Source: Heliopora coerulea
Lineage: Eukaryota; Cnidaria; Anthozoa; Scleralcyonacea; Helioporidae
DNA: 64,000 nt
Assembly: GCA_030142905.1 (NCBI GenBank)
Contig: JASJOG010000053.1
Location: 1,136,501-1,200,500, forward strand
Direction: 5' to 3'
Of this stretch, positions 22,284-33,706 are shown in pieces (the stretch's first letter is position 1; every line of letters starts with the position of its first letter). The translations under genes and the position numbers were made by a program. The notes below the pieces were generated by a model. It was not told where the DNA came from and did not search any database. It worked only from the letters and a program-made list of their open reading frames with translations.

Positions 22284-23160
22284 CTGTATTTGCTTGCTTA
22301 AACTACGACCAACGGATATCCTGACCTTTAAAATCTCCTCGCTTTGACGCAAATTTCCTTGGTATGAATATCCACACCGCCGTGACAGGGTTGGTCTCGG
22401 ATGACGTAATGGGAAGCAAAATGCAGATTTTCTGTTGGGGCAGTAACCAGGAACCAGTGTACTGCCCGTTAGTACACATTATTTGATTCCAAATTTAAAA
22501 ATACAGAATTGTACGTCAATTCCCACGCATCCGATTCGTTAGTTTTGCCAGATAATGCAGTTTCTTTCAGTAGCTTTAAATATCTTGCAATCCAGGTGAA
22601 GAAAAGTTTCGAGTGTTGTAATAAATTTAATTTCTAGGGAAACGTTATCTTTCTAAGATAAAAAATTCTTTTTTCATCCTACGACATGGACCTTGAATTA
22701 AATTTGCACTGAAACATTCTTATGACTCGATGCATTTAGTATATAATAATGTTAAGAAATCTTCAGATTTTAAATGTCATATTGACGACAAAGTTTCTAA
22801 CAGTATTTTTCTGTTATTAATCAGCAGAAACACAAGCAGATAATCTGAACCTCTAAAGGTTGTACACATTTAAGGGAAAATGTTGCAATACTAATCTAAA
22901 ACACCATCTGTATTGACAAGGTGTCGTTATTACGACGGTTAATATAAAAACAAAATGTACGAACAGGGAACACAAACGTTGACTGCGATAACCAGGTGCC
23001 TAGCTATTTTATTTGATAAAGATGAGAAAATGTGTGAGGCCTGGAGAAAACCACTGTCCGTAAATAATAATGAGGTGTCTTAAATAATAATGTTAATTTG
23101 AAAGTAACTCACTGTGATTGAGTGAGCAGCGAGCAATAACACACTGTCCATGGCTAGGAG

Positions 23161-23403
23161 ATGTTTGAATTAAGAAGGCTAATTTATGAAAAGATTTCCG
23201 TGCAGGGACCAACAGCTGTAAATAACAAGGTGTCTATATCAAGTGGGCACCAAGTTACGGTAAAACCTCAGTTAGGACATCAATTCGAAATAGCGAGCTT
23301 CGATTTACGACAACCTTACAATCATGAAATTTTCACTACGCCGACAATGTCCAGAAACATCGCCTACGCATCGCGATCGTCCTTGAAGATACGACGTAAA
23401 TAA
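23161..23403 (+). CDS. Conserved 80-codon plus-strand frame (unrecognised)
   Basis: Lies about 0.9 kb upstream of the divergent IL-1-like gene of the same unit. Reads ...ISVQGPTAVNNKVSISSG, HQVTVKPQLGHQFE, NHEIFTTPTMSRN. An equivalent stays open in all seven long units (8034-8240, 15367-15594, 30569-30763, 41287-41481, 48824-49066, 56223-56417), although the start differs and the stop position varies between ASRSSL and SLKIRRK. No signal peptide, no known domain; could be a chance frame or a remnant of an older repeat. Confidence 0.2.
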   Translation: MFELRRLIYEKISVQGPTAVNNKVSISSGHQVTVKPQLGHQFEIASFDLRQPYNHEIFTTPTMSRNIAYASRSSLKIRRK

Positions 23404-23745
23404 TCGTAAATAATTTTGCTACTTCTCAGTGGGCGGTTTTTAACCCCGTTCCAGTTGTCTCAAACAACAAAATACATGATCAATCAGACGTCCGTCAAGG
23501 CGATGTTTTAGATGTTAGACGTCTTTTTTATCGCAGCCGCCAAGTAGCTATCAAGCTTCTTCGTTTGATGACTTTCGCCTGAGAGGCTTGACGTCACGCG
23601 AAGGTATTTTAATTGTTGTCCAAACTCGTCGAAACTGCGAAATTATTAGTGTGTTGTCTTTTCCGAAAAGGAAATCGCATTTACTTCACAACTTGAACAT
23701 TTCTAATCATAAGCCTACGGGGCTGATTTCATCTGGTGGGTCTGA

Positions 23746-23963
23746 GACGCCGTTGACACGGTACAGGCACGAAACTGTACCGGTATCAAAATATCACGGT
23801 ACGAACCTGTTCACACGATAACGGTTTCACATTACAGCTTCAAATCGTTACAGTTAGCATTAAGGTTTCATGCTTTTTCATAGCTGTACCGTGTGAACGC
23901 AAGGCCTAAGCGTAATAATTTCGTTACGGTTTCATTTTGTATCGGTATCGTGTGAACGGGGTC
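23746..23963. mobile_element. 218-bp MITE in U3
   Basis: Same insertion; left end GACGCCGTTGACACGGTAC, a variant shared with U6. Confidence 0.73.
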
Positions 23964-24213
23964 TGAACCCTGTCGTCGGAAAATTTTCCGCGTCGCCCGA
24001 ATTTTCAAAATGGACCAACTACTAAGCAATGCCCTCAATAAAACTGCGCTTATTATATATTTTATGCAATACTAAAATGACATCGAAATGGGTACAAACA
24101 AAACAATATCAACTCACAATACGTTAAATCTAAGTGAGCCGAATTTTTCCTATCAGATCCCAGGTTATGAGGAGATGAGGATTTGTGCCCGAAAAAGGGA
24201 AATGTAAAAGATG

Positions 24214-24409
24214 AAACATATTCCGAAAAACATTGTGATCGTGCAAACTCAAGATTCGAGTTATATAAGAGACGAAAGTGAAATGGTGATATTTCGATTT
24301 TATTACAAAATCATATTCAGACCAAGTGAAATATCACGATTTCACTTTCGTCTCTTATATAACTCGAATGTTGAGTTTGCAAGATGAAACTGCTTTTCGG
24401 AATATGTTT
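24214..24409. promoter_or_regulatory. Long inverted repeat with IRF/ISRE-like words, U3
   Basis: Same structure as U2; both IRF words and both TTATATAA words intact. Confidence 0.5.
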
Positions 24410-24747
24410 TGTATTTTATTTTTTGAAATTGTCGTCTGCTAGTGAAATGGAAATGTCGCCCGAAAAATTTGACGATTCCCGAATCTGTAGGGGACTGAAG
24501 CCCCCCGCCCTCTCCTGGTTCGTACGCTACGTTTATAATAAGCCAGGACACTTGCACTTCAGTACTTGCGTTTGACCGAAAGCCGGAAACCGAAGTGGTG
24601 ACGTGTGGCCACAAACTTACCTGCTTATCTTTAGACCAAGAGCCATCCTTTGATATACTTTTTTCGTCGTTTTTGTCATTAAACGGTGTGTGGGTGACAG
24701 CAATTTCCTCGAAGACTTTTGTAGGCTTGCATCAAACTTGGAACCTT

Positions 24748-24883
24748 TCATGAGGCGAATCTAATTCTAATGAAGAAAGACTTTCGTTTTGGATCATTAG
24801 TATTTGTTTCGACACTTCGACCCAAGAAAAGTTCAAGGTTTGACCCGTAGACATTACCTCTTTCTAGCTTTGGGTCATGACAG
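24748..24883 (-). other. Exon-like 44-codon minus-strand frame ending in RFAS
   Basis: Preceded on the minus strand by a pyrimidine-rich stretch and AG (CTTCCCTTGTTTGTTAAG), then 45 codons including the stop: HDPKLERGN..., LELFLGRS, NDPKRKSFFIRIRFAS. The end recalls the last strands of the IL-1-like protein (AVFM.G, SDPRRAWFRLVEV). Equivalents: 1771-1906, 16950-17085, 35471-35606, 42622-42757, 50414-50546, 61159-61294; in U1, U4 and U7 it stops earlier after KSFFI or similar. No upstream exon could be identified. Confidence 0.2.
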
Positions 24884-27800
24884 CTTAACAAACAAGGGAA
24901 GACAAGGATTTGAGAAACACTTGAAGTTCCCAACATTCAGAGACTTCAAAACAAAGATAGACTTTAAATCTCTAAGTCTTTCAAGGCTTGTCCCACTCAT
25001 AGGGACTTGTCCCGCCCATTGTAGGTCAGCCGGACGGTTGATGTGGTCAAAATTTATGCAGAACATAATTGCTTGAGAAGTTCTCTTTTAATACTGTAGT
25101 AGTTCTTTTATAGAATAGTCTGCCTTTAAAAATGAAATCTTTTACCACAGTTACTTCGCTCAAAGTAAAATTGTTTCATCATTACCAAACGAAGCATGAC
25201 CACAACTGCAATATGAATAGACCACCAACTTAGAAGACTTGTTGTCAATAAATTCTTTTCGCTTTTGGTTGGAATAGCTCCGCTAGGCATGGCATGTCCT
25301 ATTGTCCATTCTCTCCACCATTTGTACTTATGATCGTTAAACAGAAAACTAATGAATAGCTTGGGATGTCAGTGAATTTTGACTGAATTAACAGACCAGA
25401 GAAAGAAGGAATGTTCGTTTTAGAAAGAGGTATCAATAGATGGATGCCCTCAAGGATAATTTTAATTTGCTTATTTTGTTTTTAACGAACACCCAGTCTG
25501 GCAAGCTTCACGGTCGTTGCGAATAACTTAACAGAAAGTCTTCACGTTGGGAATACGAAGCATTCGAGACACTTCGTAAAAAATCAACTTCCTTCGCAAA
25601 CTTCGTCACTAATGTGTTCAAACAACAGCTTCGTCGAGTCCTCACTTGCCTATTTAAATGTCGTTTTAGTTTAGGTTAGGGCATCTTGATGTCAGGGGAG
25701 ATTAACCAGGATCATTAAACAGGCGAATTAAACTTTGAAGCAGAAAGGGTGTGCTAAGTGCGAAAACTTAGAAGATACTTGTGTTTCAAGCGAAAACTAC
25801 CTGGTTTAAACTCCGACAAAGCGCCTTGGTGAAAACGTCAGTATCTCGGCTGCTTCCTAATTATCCAACAACTCCCAGATCTCTCTGGTTTTTTAATCGC
25901 CTTTCAACACTACCCACGCAGCTCTCTTCTTTTAAATCATTGAACTGAATTTAAATTTTATGAAATAAATTCATGTACCCCACGAACTGAGGCTAGAAGA
26001 TGTGAGTAAATATTTAAATATATTGATTTTTTATATTATTAAATTATTTCAAATAATTTTGGCTCTTTGTCGTTGCACTAACGCCACTCTCCACTATGTA
26101 AACAGACGCTTGTACGAGTTCACGGACTTTGTCTGAGAGCGGAACAGGTCAGGCAGGTGTGGTGTTATGTTGGCCAGGTACAGCGCATGAGGAACGACGT
26201 TCAAGAAGTTATCAATCGATTAGTCTCTCTAATTCTCTTCCTTCTTTCGAAGAGTTTCGAGTGTCCCAACAGTTGTTGATGGTATTTCAAACATCGTAGG
26301 ATTTACACGCGACAACTTTGACCAGCAGACAAAACTAACCAACGCAAGAGTCCCAGAGATACAACTGACGTTCGTTGATAAACTTCAATTTAATTAGCTC
26401 CTCGGATGTTGATGATTAAGAAAGATGAGCAAAGGTCGTGACCTGCACGACAAAAGTTATAAAAAGAAAAGATTAAGTCGGTAAACTCATACTGAGTTAT
26501 CACGACATCCCCTTTGTCTGTCGTCACCCGCTGGGCCTCTCTACAGGGCATACTTCGTAGAATTGATATTAGTTTGCATATGTTGAGGACAGGTAAGTGA
26601 GCAAAACAACGTTGCCCAATGAATTATTTCTAGGCAGTTATTTGCCAGTAAAGTGTTGATTTTTCAGCCAATTAAAATACAAACAAAAGTAAATCGAAGA
26701 AATAATTTAATTTCCATGTCATATTCCTTCATTTCTCATATTAATATAAATCAGAGAACTGACATCAATTCCTAAATCCTAACATTTATTGACACTTTGA
26801 TAACCTCCTGCTAAAACTTTATCCTATAACTCTTTCGAGTTCCAAGAAGGTTTCGGTCCGGTTTCAATAATCTTGGCAATCAGCGTTGCTGATGAAGTGA
26901 CCTGAAGGTATCTTTGAAATCGTTGGTCAGCTTGTTTACACTGAACATTTCGTATGCACTTCTTGTAAAACTCGGTCTCCCACAATCTTTGTTTCCTCTT
27001 CTTGCACTTACTACACTTCCTTGGACAATGGATATCACTCTCGATAAATTTTCAACACCTAAAACGCGAGTTCTCGAACTTGATTTGTTCAAATGCGGAC
27101 TGGAAGTAACCTATTTCACGCCCAACTCTATCTGGTATAAAAGTGCTGTCTTTTCTCATCATGTCCTCTCCTACGTAACCAAAATCACGTCTGCGTTCCT
27201 AATCTTCTCCGGCTTTGTGACGACATTCAGTCCTCTTGAGCAAAATTTCGAGCTCTCGAAGCCAAAATCGACTTATTTCTTCACTTTCCTGAAAAGATGA
27301 AGACTTCTGGTTTCGCTCTGTCGGTCTGGTACAGTACGATAGTCTATTTTCTCTTTTTATACAGTGGTGGTTGTACAAATCGTCGCTCGCGGCGTCCGCT
27401 CTCCCTTTCTCCCCAGAAAAAGTCACAAAAATGTCCTGAATTTATGGTAACTGATGTTACTTCCATATGTATTAGTTTCTTTTGGCTCGCTAATTACTCC
27501 CATTTCCATCCCTAACATTCATAATCCTCTTTCTTTGACCTCTCTACCAGTGAGGTGTATCCGTAACATTTAAAGCACGTAAAAATTAGTCGCTTTTGTT
27601 GGGACTTTTAGTTCATGTTTTGTTGGCATTCTAGTGATGAAAAAGGTGGAATTATGGGAGACTTTAGTTACTAAGTTCAACATATTCACGTTGCGATTGT
27701 AGCACCGTCATTGGCTTTGCTATTGGCCAATCGCACTCAGTCTGACGTTGGAGCACCCCCTGGCGCATGGTCCCATGAGGTCTTTCAGTTCGCTCTGCCA

Positions 27801-28049
27801 TCGCCAAGTTGTTAAAAAATAAACGAAGGAATGACACTTTACTGAATAAATAAATATGATTTAATACCAAATTAGATAATTTAGAGAAATAAATGAATAA
27901 ATAGTATCTTAAAATATATAATTACAATTCTCTGTATATTTTATATAAATATGATTCTACATAATCTATAAATACAAATTTTAATAAACCAGCGAAATTA
28001 TTATAATATTCTTTTCGTCAAACTGATTTCCCTACTACGTACATATTTT

Positions 28050-29541
28050 TTATTCCTCCGACACCACTATTTCCTCAAATTCAATCAAATAATCTGACGT
28101 GGCAGTCACGACAGCAGTTCCGTTGACCCCAATCCCACTAATAACGTTGCCTGTGACTTCGACAAGTCGGAACCAGGCTCGTCGTGGGTCGCTCGGTGAA
28201 TCCACAGCCATGAAGACAGCCCCACTTTGATCAGTGCTTATGAAGGTGGGAGCGTTGGATGGAGACAAAATAGATTGAAGCTTCAGGAAATCGCTGTTTG
28301 GCTCAATCACAATGAACGCGTGGGAATTGTCTGCGACTTCACTTGATCCCTACATGTATTGAAGACAGAATAAGAATTTATGTACAAAATCAATTTCGAA
28401 ACATCACGTTTTGCGAATATGTGTGAGTGAAGAAGAATGCGGTTGAAAAGACTTGGGGGAAGGGTGTAATAACTTAAACAAGATGTGGAGAGAGATTAAT
28501 TTAGGCGGTAGACAACCTCGTTTGATGAAATGCACCGTCCGTCACGCCACAAATTGTTCACAATTCTTACCTTCAACACGAGTTTTTGTCCCGAAACAGC
28601 TACATATTTGTTTTGTTGTGCCTCGGGTCGAATACGAAAGATTTCTTGTGAAAGATTGGAGGGATTAAAAGTTCTTTCTATCACGAACTGGACTGTTAAA
28701 TAGAAAAAACAACAATTATGATTGGAAACTTGAACGTCTGATGAGGGAACGTAAGAAAGTGGCGTACGCTATTAAAAATCAAATCTACTGACAACTCGTA
28801 ACTTCACCTTTATCCTGTTTGTTTACATGATTACTTGACCTTCCTGACCAATATTATATACTTATTATTCACCTATAATGTATTATTATTATTGGTATAT
28901 TGCTTAGGTCATTGCTTGACCCTTTCTGTTACATATTTCTGGCCACGTGCCTGCAGTAAGATAGAGCGGTGCTATGGTCAATCATAAGGAAAGTGCGCTC
29001 ACCTGAAGACTGATCGAAATTTGCAGCTTTACCGTTGACACTGAAACTGTTGTCTTTCTCCAGCTTTAGCAATCTGTTATCCTCCGTTCGTATGTTATAT
29101 CTCTTCCCATTGTTAAACTAGGAGAAAGAAACAGGAATACTTTGAATTAAGTACAATGGATAAGATAACCTGAACAATAAAATCGTACGAAATCAATTTT
29201 CAGTCTTTTAAGATGAGATGTTAATCCCGAAAGGACAGCGGTATTTGGCCGCATAAACCAACCATCCAATGTGACCTGAAATTTTTGGTAACCTGTTGAT
29301 TTTCCAAGAGCTTGCAAAGTCAATGAAAATGGAGTGAGAAAGAAAAAAATACCGTGTTCTTCCACACCTGTAGCATGTTCATAATAACAATCTTAAACTA
29401 AGATAGTTCATTTAAACCAGAACGAAATAGTGAGATTAAGAGACTCAGTTGTCTCTTTTATCTCAATACTTTCATTCGTTCAGTCTCAAAGGAACTATAC
29501 ACAATTTAACTTACCACAAGTGGATTGCTGTTGGTCGACAT
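28050..29541 (-). CDS. IL-1-like leaderless beta-trefoil protein, copy 4 (type I)
   Basis: Exons 29515-29541, 29003-29117, 28571-28692 and 28050-28349; 187 residues starting MSTNSNPLV. It has FMAVDS (as in copy 2) and GIGVNGTA where other type I copies have GIGVSGTA. Exon 3 is identical to copy 1 at the protein level. Open throughout, with TATA at 29650-29657 and AATAAA overlapping the stop. Confidence 0.72.
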
Positions 29542-29649
29542 ACTGGTAAAGACTGGTGTAATCACTGTAATCTTCTGAAGACTTGTTGCTTTGACTTGTT
29601 CGTTAAGCTTATCCTGTTGTAGTTGTAGCGTTGGACATCGATCGGAGGC

Positions 29650-29657
29650 TTTATATA
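29650..29657 (-). promoter_or_regulatory. TATA box of gene copy 4
   Basis: TATATAAA at conserved distance from the ATG (29541). Confidence 0.62.
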
Positions 29658-31120
29658 CTGTATTTGCTTGCTTAAACTACGACCAACGGATATCCTGACC
29701 TTTAAAATCTCCTCGCTTTGACGCAAATTTCTTTAGTATGAATATCCACAACGCCGCGACAGGGTTGGTCTCGGATGACGTGATGGGAAGCAAAATGCAG
29801 ATTTTCTGTTGGGATAGTAACCAGGAACCAGTTTACTGCCCGTTAGTACACATTATTCGATTCCAAATTTAGAAATTCACAATTGTACGTCAATTCCCAC
29901 GCATCCGATTCGATAGTTTTGCCAGATAATGCAGTTTCTTTCAGTAGCTTTAAATATCTTGCAATCGAGATGAAGAAAAGTTTCGAGTGTTGTAATAAAT
30001 TTAATTTCTAGGGAAACGTTATCTTTCTAAAATAAAAAAATTCTTTTTTAATCCTACGACATGAGCTTTGAGTTGCATTTGCACTGAAACATTCTTATGA
30101 CTCGATGCATTTAGTATATAATAATGTTAAGAAATCTTCAGATTTTAAATGTCATATTGACGACAAAGTTTCTAACAGTATTTTTCTGTTATTAATCAGC
30201 AGAAACACAAGCAGATAATCTGAACCTATAAAGGTTGTACACATTTAAGGGAAAATGTTCGAGTAGTAATCTAAAACACCGTCTGTATTGACAAGGTGTC
30301 GTTATTACGACGGTTAATATAAAAACAAAATGTATGAACAGGGAGCACAAACGTTGACTGCGATAACCAGGTGCCTAGCTATTTTATTTGATAAAGATGA
30401 GAAAATGTGTGAGGCCTGGAGAAAACCACTGTCCATAAATCATAATGAGATGTCTTTAATAATAATGTTAATTTGAGAGTGAATCACTGTGAATGAATGA
30501 GCAGCGAGCAATAACACACTGTCCATGGCTAGGAGATGCTTGAATTAAGAAGGCTAATTTAAGAAAAGATGTCCGTGCAGCGACCAACAACTGAAAATAA
30601 CAAGGTGTCTATATCAAGTGGGCACCAAGTTACGGTAAAACCTCAGTTAGGACATCAATTCGAAGAAGCGAGCTTCGATTTACGACAACCTTACAATCAT
30701 GAAATTTTCACTACGCCGACAATGTCCAGAAACGTCGCCTTCGCATCGCGATCGTCCTTGTAGATACGACGTAAATAATTGTAAATAATTTTGCTACTAC
30801 CCATTGGGCGGATGTTAATTTCTTTCCAGTGGTCTCACACAACAAAATACGTGATCAATCAGACGTCTGTCAAGCGATGTTGTAGATCTTAGACGTACTT
30901 TTTTATCGCAGCCGCCAAGTAGCTATGAAGCTTCTTCGTTTGACGACTTTCGCCTGAGAGGCTTGACGTCACGCGAAGGTATTTTAATTGTTGTCCAAAC
31001 TCGTCGAAACTGCGAAATTATCAGTGTGTTGGCTTTTCCGAATAGGAAATCGCATTTACTTCACAACTTGAACATTTCTAATCATAAGCGTACGGGACTG
31101 ATTTCATCTGGGGGGGCTGA

Positions 31121-31338
31121 GACCCCGTTGACACGATACAGTTACGAAACTGTACCGGTATCAAAATATCACGGTACGAACCTGTTCACACGATTACGGT
31201 TTCACATTACGGGTTGAAATCTTTACGGTTAGCATTAAGGTTTCATGCTTTTTCATAGCGGTACCGTGTGAACGCAAGGCCTAACCGTAATAATTTCGTT
31301 ACGGTTTCATTTCGTATCGGTATCGTGTGAACGTGGTC
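31121..31338. mobile_element. 218-bp MITE in U4
   Basis: Same insertion with TGA flanks; length unchanged at 218 bp. Confidence 0.73.
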
Positions 31339-31584
31339 TGAACCCTGTCGTCGGAAAATTTTCCGCGTCGCCCGAATTTTGTAAATGGACCAACTACTAA
31401 GCAATGCCTTCAACAAAACTGCGCTTATTATATATTTTAGCAATACTAAAATGACATCGAAATGGGTACAAACAAAACAATATCAACTGACAATACGTTA
31501 AATCAAAGAGTGGTGAGTTTTTCCTATCAGATCCCAGGTTATGAGGAGATGAGGATTTGTGCCCGAAAAAGGGAAATGTAAAAG

Positions 31585-31786
31585 ACAAAACATATTCCGA
31601 AAAACATTGTGATCTTGCAAACTCAAGATTCGAGTTATATAAGAGACGAAAGTGAAATGGTGATATTTCGATTTTATTACAAAATCATATTCAGACCAAG
31701 TGAAATATCACCATTTCACTTTCATCTCTGATATAACTCGAATGTTGAGTTTGCAAGATGACACTGATTTTCGGAATATGTTTTGT
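31585..31786. promoter_or_regulatory. Long inverted repeat with IRF/ISRE-like words, U4
   Basis: 202 bp; right arm carries the TCATCTCTGATATAAC variant also seen in U1 and U7. Confidence 0.5.
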
Positions 31787-31967
31787 GTTTTATTGTTTGA
31801 ATTTGTCGGCTGCTCGTGAAATGGGGATGTCGCCCGAAAAATTTGACGATTCCCGAATCTGTGGAGGACTGAAACCCCCAAGCCCTCCTTGTTCGTTGGC
31901 CTATGTTTACAATTACCGAGGACAGTTGCACTTCACTACTTGCGTTCGCGCGAAAGCCGAAGACTGA
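31758..31967 (+). pseudogene. Leader-type frame, truncated copy in U4
   Basis: 69 codons starting MTLIFGICFVFYCLNLSAA and ending at an early stop after CVRAKAED. The equivalent in U7 is 57412-57621; U1 lacks the ATG; U2 (from 16591) and U3 (24384-24575) break at the C-run. Confidence 0.22.
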
Positions 31968-33706
31968 AGTGGTGACGTGTGGCCACAAACTTACCTGCCT
32001 ATCTTTAGACCAAGAGCCATCGTTTTATATATTTTTTTCGTCCTTTTTGTGATTAAATGCTGCGTGGGTGACAGCAATTTCCTGAAAGACTTTTGTAGGC
32101 TTGAATCAAACATGGAACCTTTCATGAGGCGAATCTAATTCAAATGAAGAAAGACTTTCGTTTTGGATCATTGGTATTTGTTTCGACACTTCGACCCATG
32201 AAAAGTTCAAGGTTTAACCCGTCGACATTACCTCTTTCTAGCTTTGGGCCATGACAGCTTAACAAACAAGGGAAGACGAGGAGTTGAAAAACACTTGAAG
32301 TTCCCAACATTCAGAGACACAAAAACAAAAAAAGACTTTAAGGGCTCTAAGTGTTTCAAGGCTTGTCCCACTCATAGCGACTTGTCCCACCAGTTCTAGG
32401 TCAGCCGGACGGTTAATGTGGTCAAAATTTATGCAGGACATAATTCCTTGGGAAGTTCTCTTTTAATACTGTAGTAATTCTTTTATAGAATAGTCTGCCT
32501 TTAAAAATGAAATCTTTTACCACAGTTACTTCGCTCAAAGTAAAATAATTTCATCATTACCAAACGAAGCATGACGACAACTGTAATATGAATAGACCAC
32601 CAACTTAGAAGACTTGTTGTCAATAAATTCTTTTCACTTTTGGTTGCGATAGCTCCGCTAGGCATGGCATGTCCTATTGTCCATTCCGTCCACCATTTGA
32701 ACTTATGATCGTTAAACAGAAAACTAATGAACAGCTTGGAATGCCAGTGAATTTTGACTGAATTAACAGACCAGAGAAAGAAGGAATGTTCGTTTTAGAA
32801 AGAGGTATCAATAGATGGATGCCCTTAAGGATAATTTTAAATTGCTTATTTTGCTTTTAACGAACACCCAGTCTGGCAAGCTTCACGGTCGTTGCGAATA
32901 ACTTAACAGAAAGTGTTCACGTTGGGAATACGAAGCATTCGCGACACTTCGTAAAAAATCAACTTCCTTCGCAAACTTCGTCACTAATGTGTTCAAACAA
33001 CATCTTCGTCGAGTCCTCACTTGCCTATTTAAATGTCGTCTTAGTTTGGGTTAGGTCATCTTGATGTCAGGGGAGATTAACCAGGATCATTAAACAGGCG
33101 AATTAAGCTTTAAAGCCAAAAGGGTGTGCTAATTGCGAAAACTTAGAAGATACTTGTGTTTCAAGCGAAAACTACCTGGTTTAAACTCCGACAAAGCGCC
33201 TTGGTGAAAACGTCAGTATCTCGGCTGCTTCCTAATTGTCCAACAAGTCACTGATTTCTTCGGTTTTTTAATCGCCTTTCAACATTGCCCACGCATCTCT
33301 CTTCTTTTAAATCATTGAACTGAATTTAAATTTTATGAAATAAATTTATGTACACGACGAACTGAGGCTAGAAGATGTGAGTAAATATTTAAATATATTG
33401 ATTTTTTACATTATTAAATTATGCCAAATAATTTTGGCTCTTGGTGATTCCACTAAAGCTACTCTTCAATATGTAAATAGACGCTTGTACGAGTGCACGG
33501 ACTTTCTCTTAGAGCGGAACAGGTAAGGCAGGTGTGGTGTTACGTTGGCCAACTAGAGCGCATGAGGAACGTCGTTCAAGAAGTTATCAATCGATTAGTC
33601 TCTCTAATTCTCTTCCTTCTTTCGAAGAGTTTCAAATGTATCAAGAGTTGTTGATGGTATTTCAAACATCGTAGGATTTACACGCAACAACTTTGACCAG
33701 CAGACA

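Larger units (their letters stand above)
18537..26331. repeat. Long tandem unit U3 (type II gene)
   Basis: 7795 bp. It carries the type II gene copy 3, whose intron 1 holds an additional 465 bp (21579-22043). The unit matches U6 closely, including this extra segment and the type II intron 3, and lies 25,662 bp before it. Confidence 0.9.
26332..33706. repeat. Long tandem unit U4 (type I gene)
   Basis: 7375 bp. Closest partner is U7, with which it shares private variants such as CAGCGACCAACAACTG near 30577 and 56231 and the right-arm word TCATCTCTGATATAAC in the inverted repeat (the latter also in U1). Carries gene copy 4, a MITE and the inverted repeat. Confidence 0.9.
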
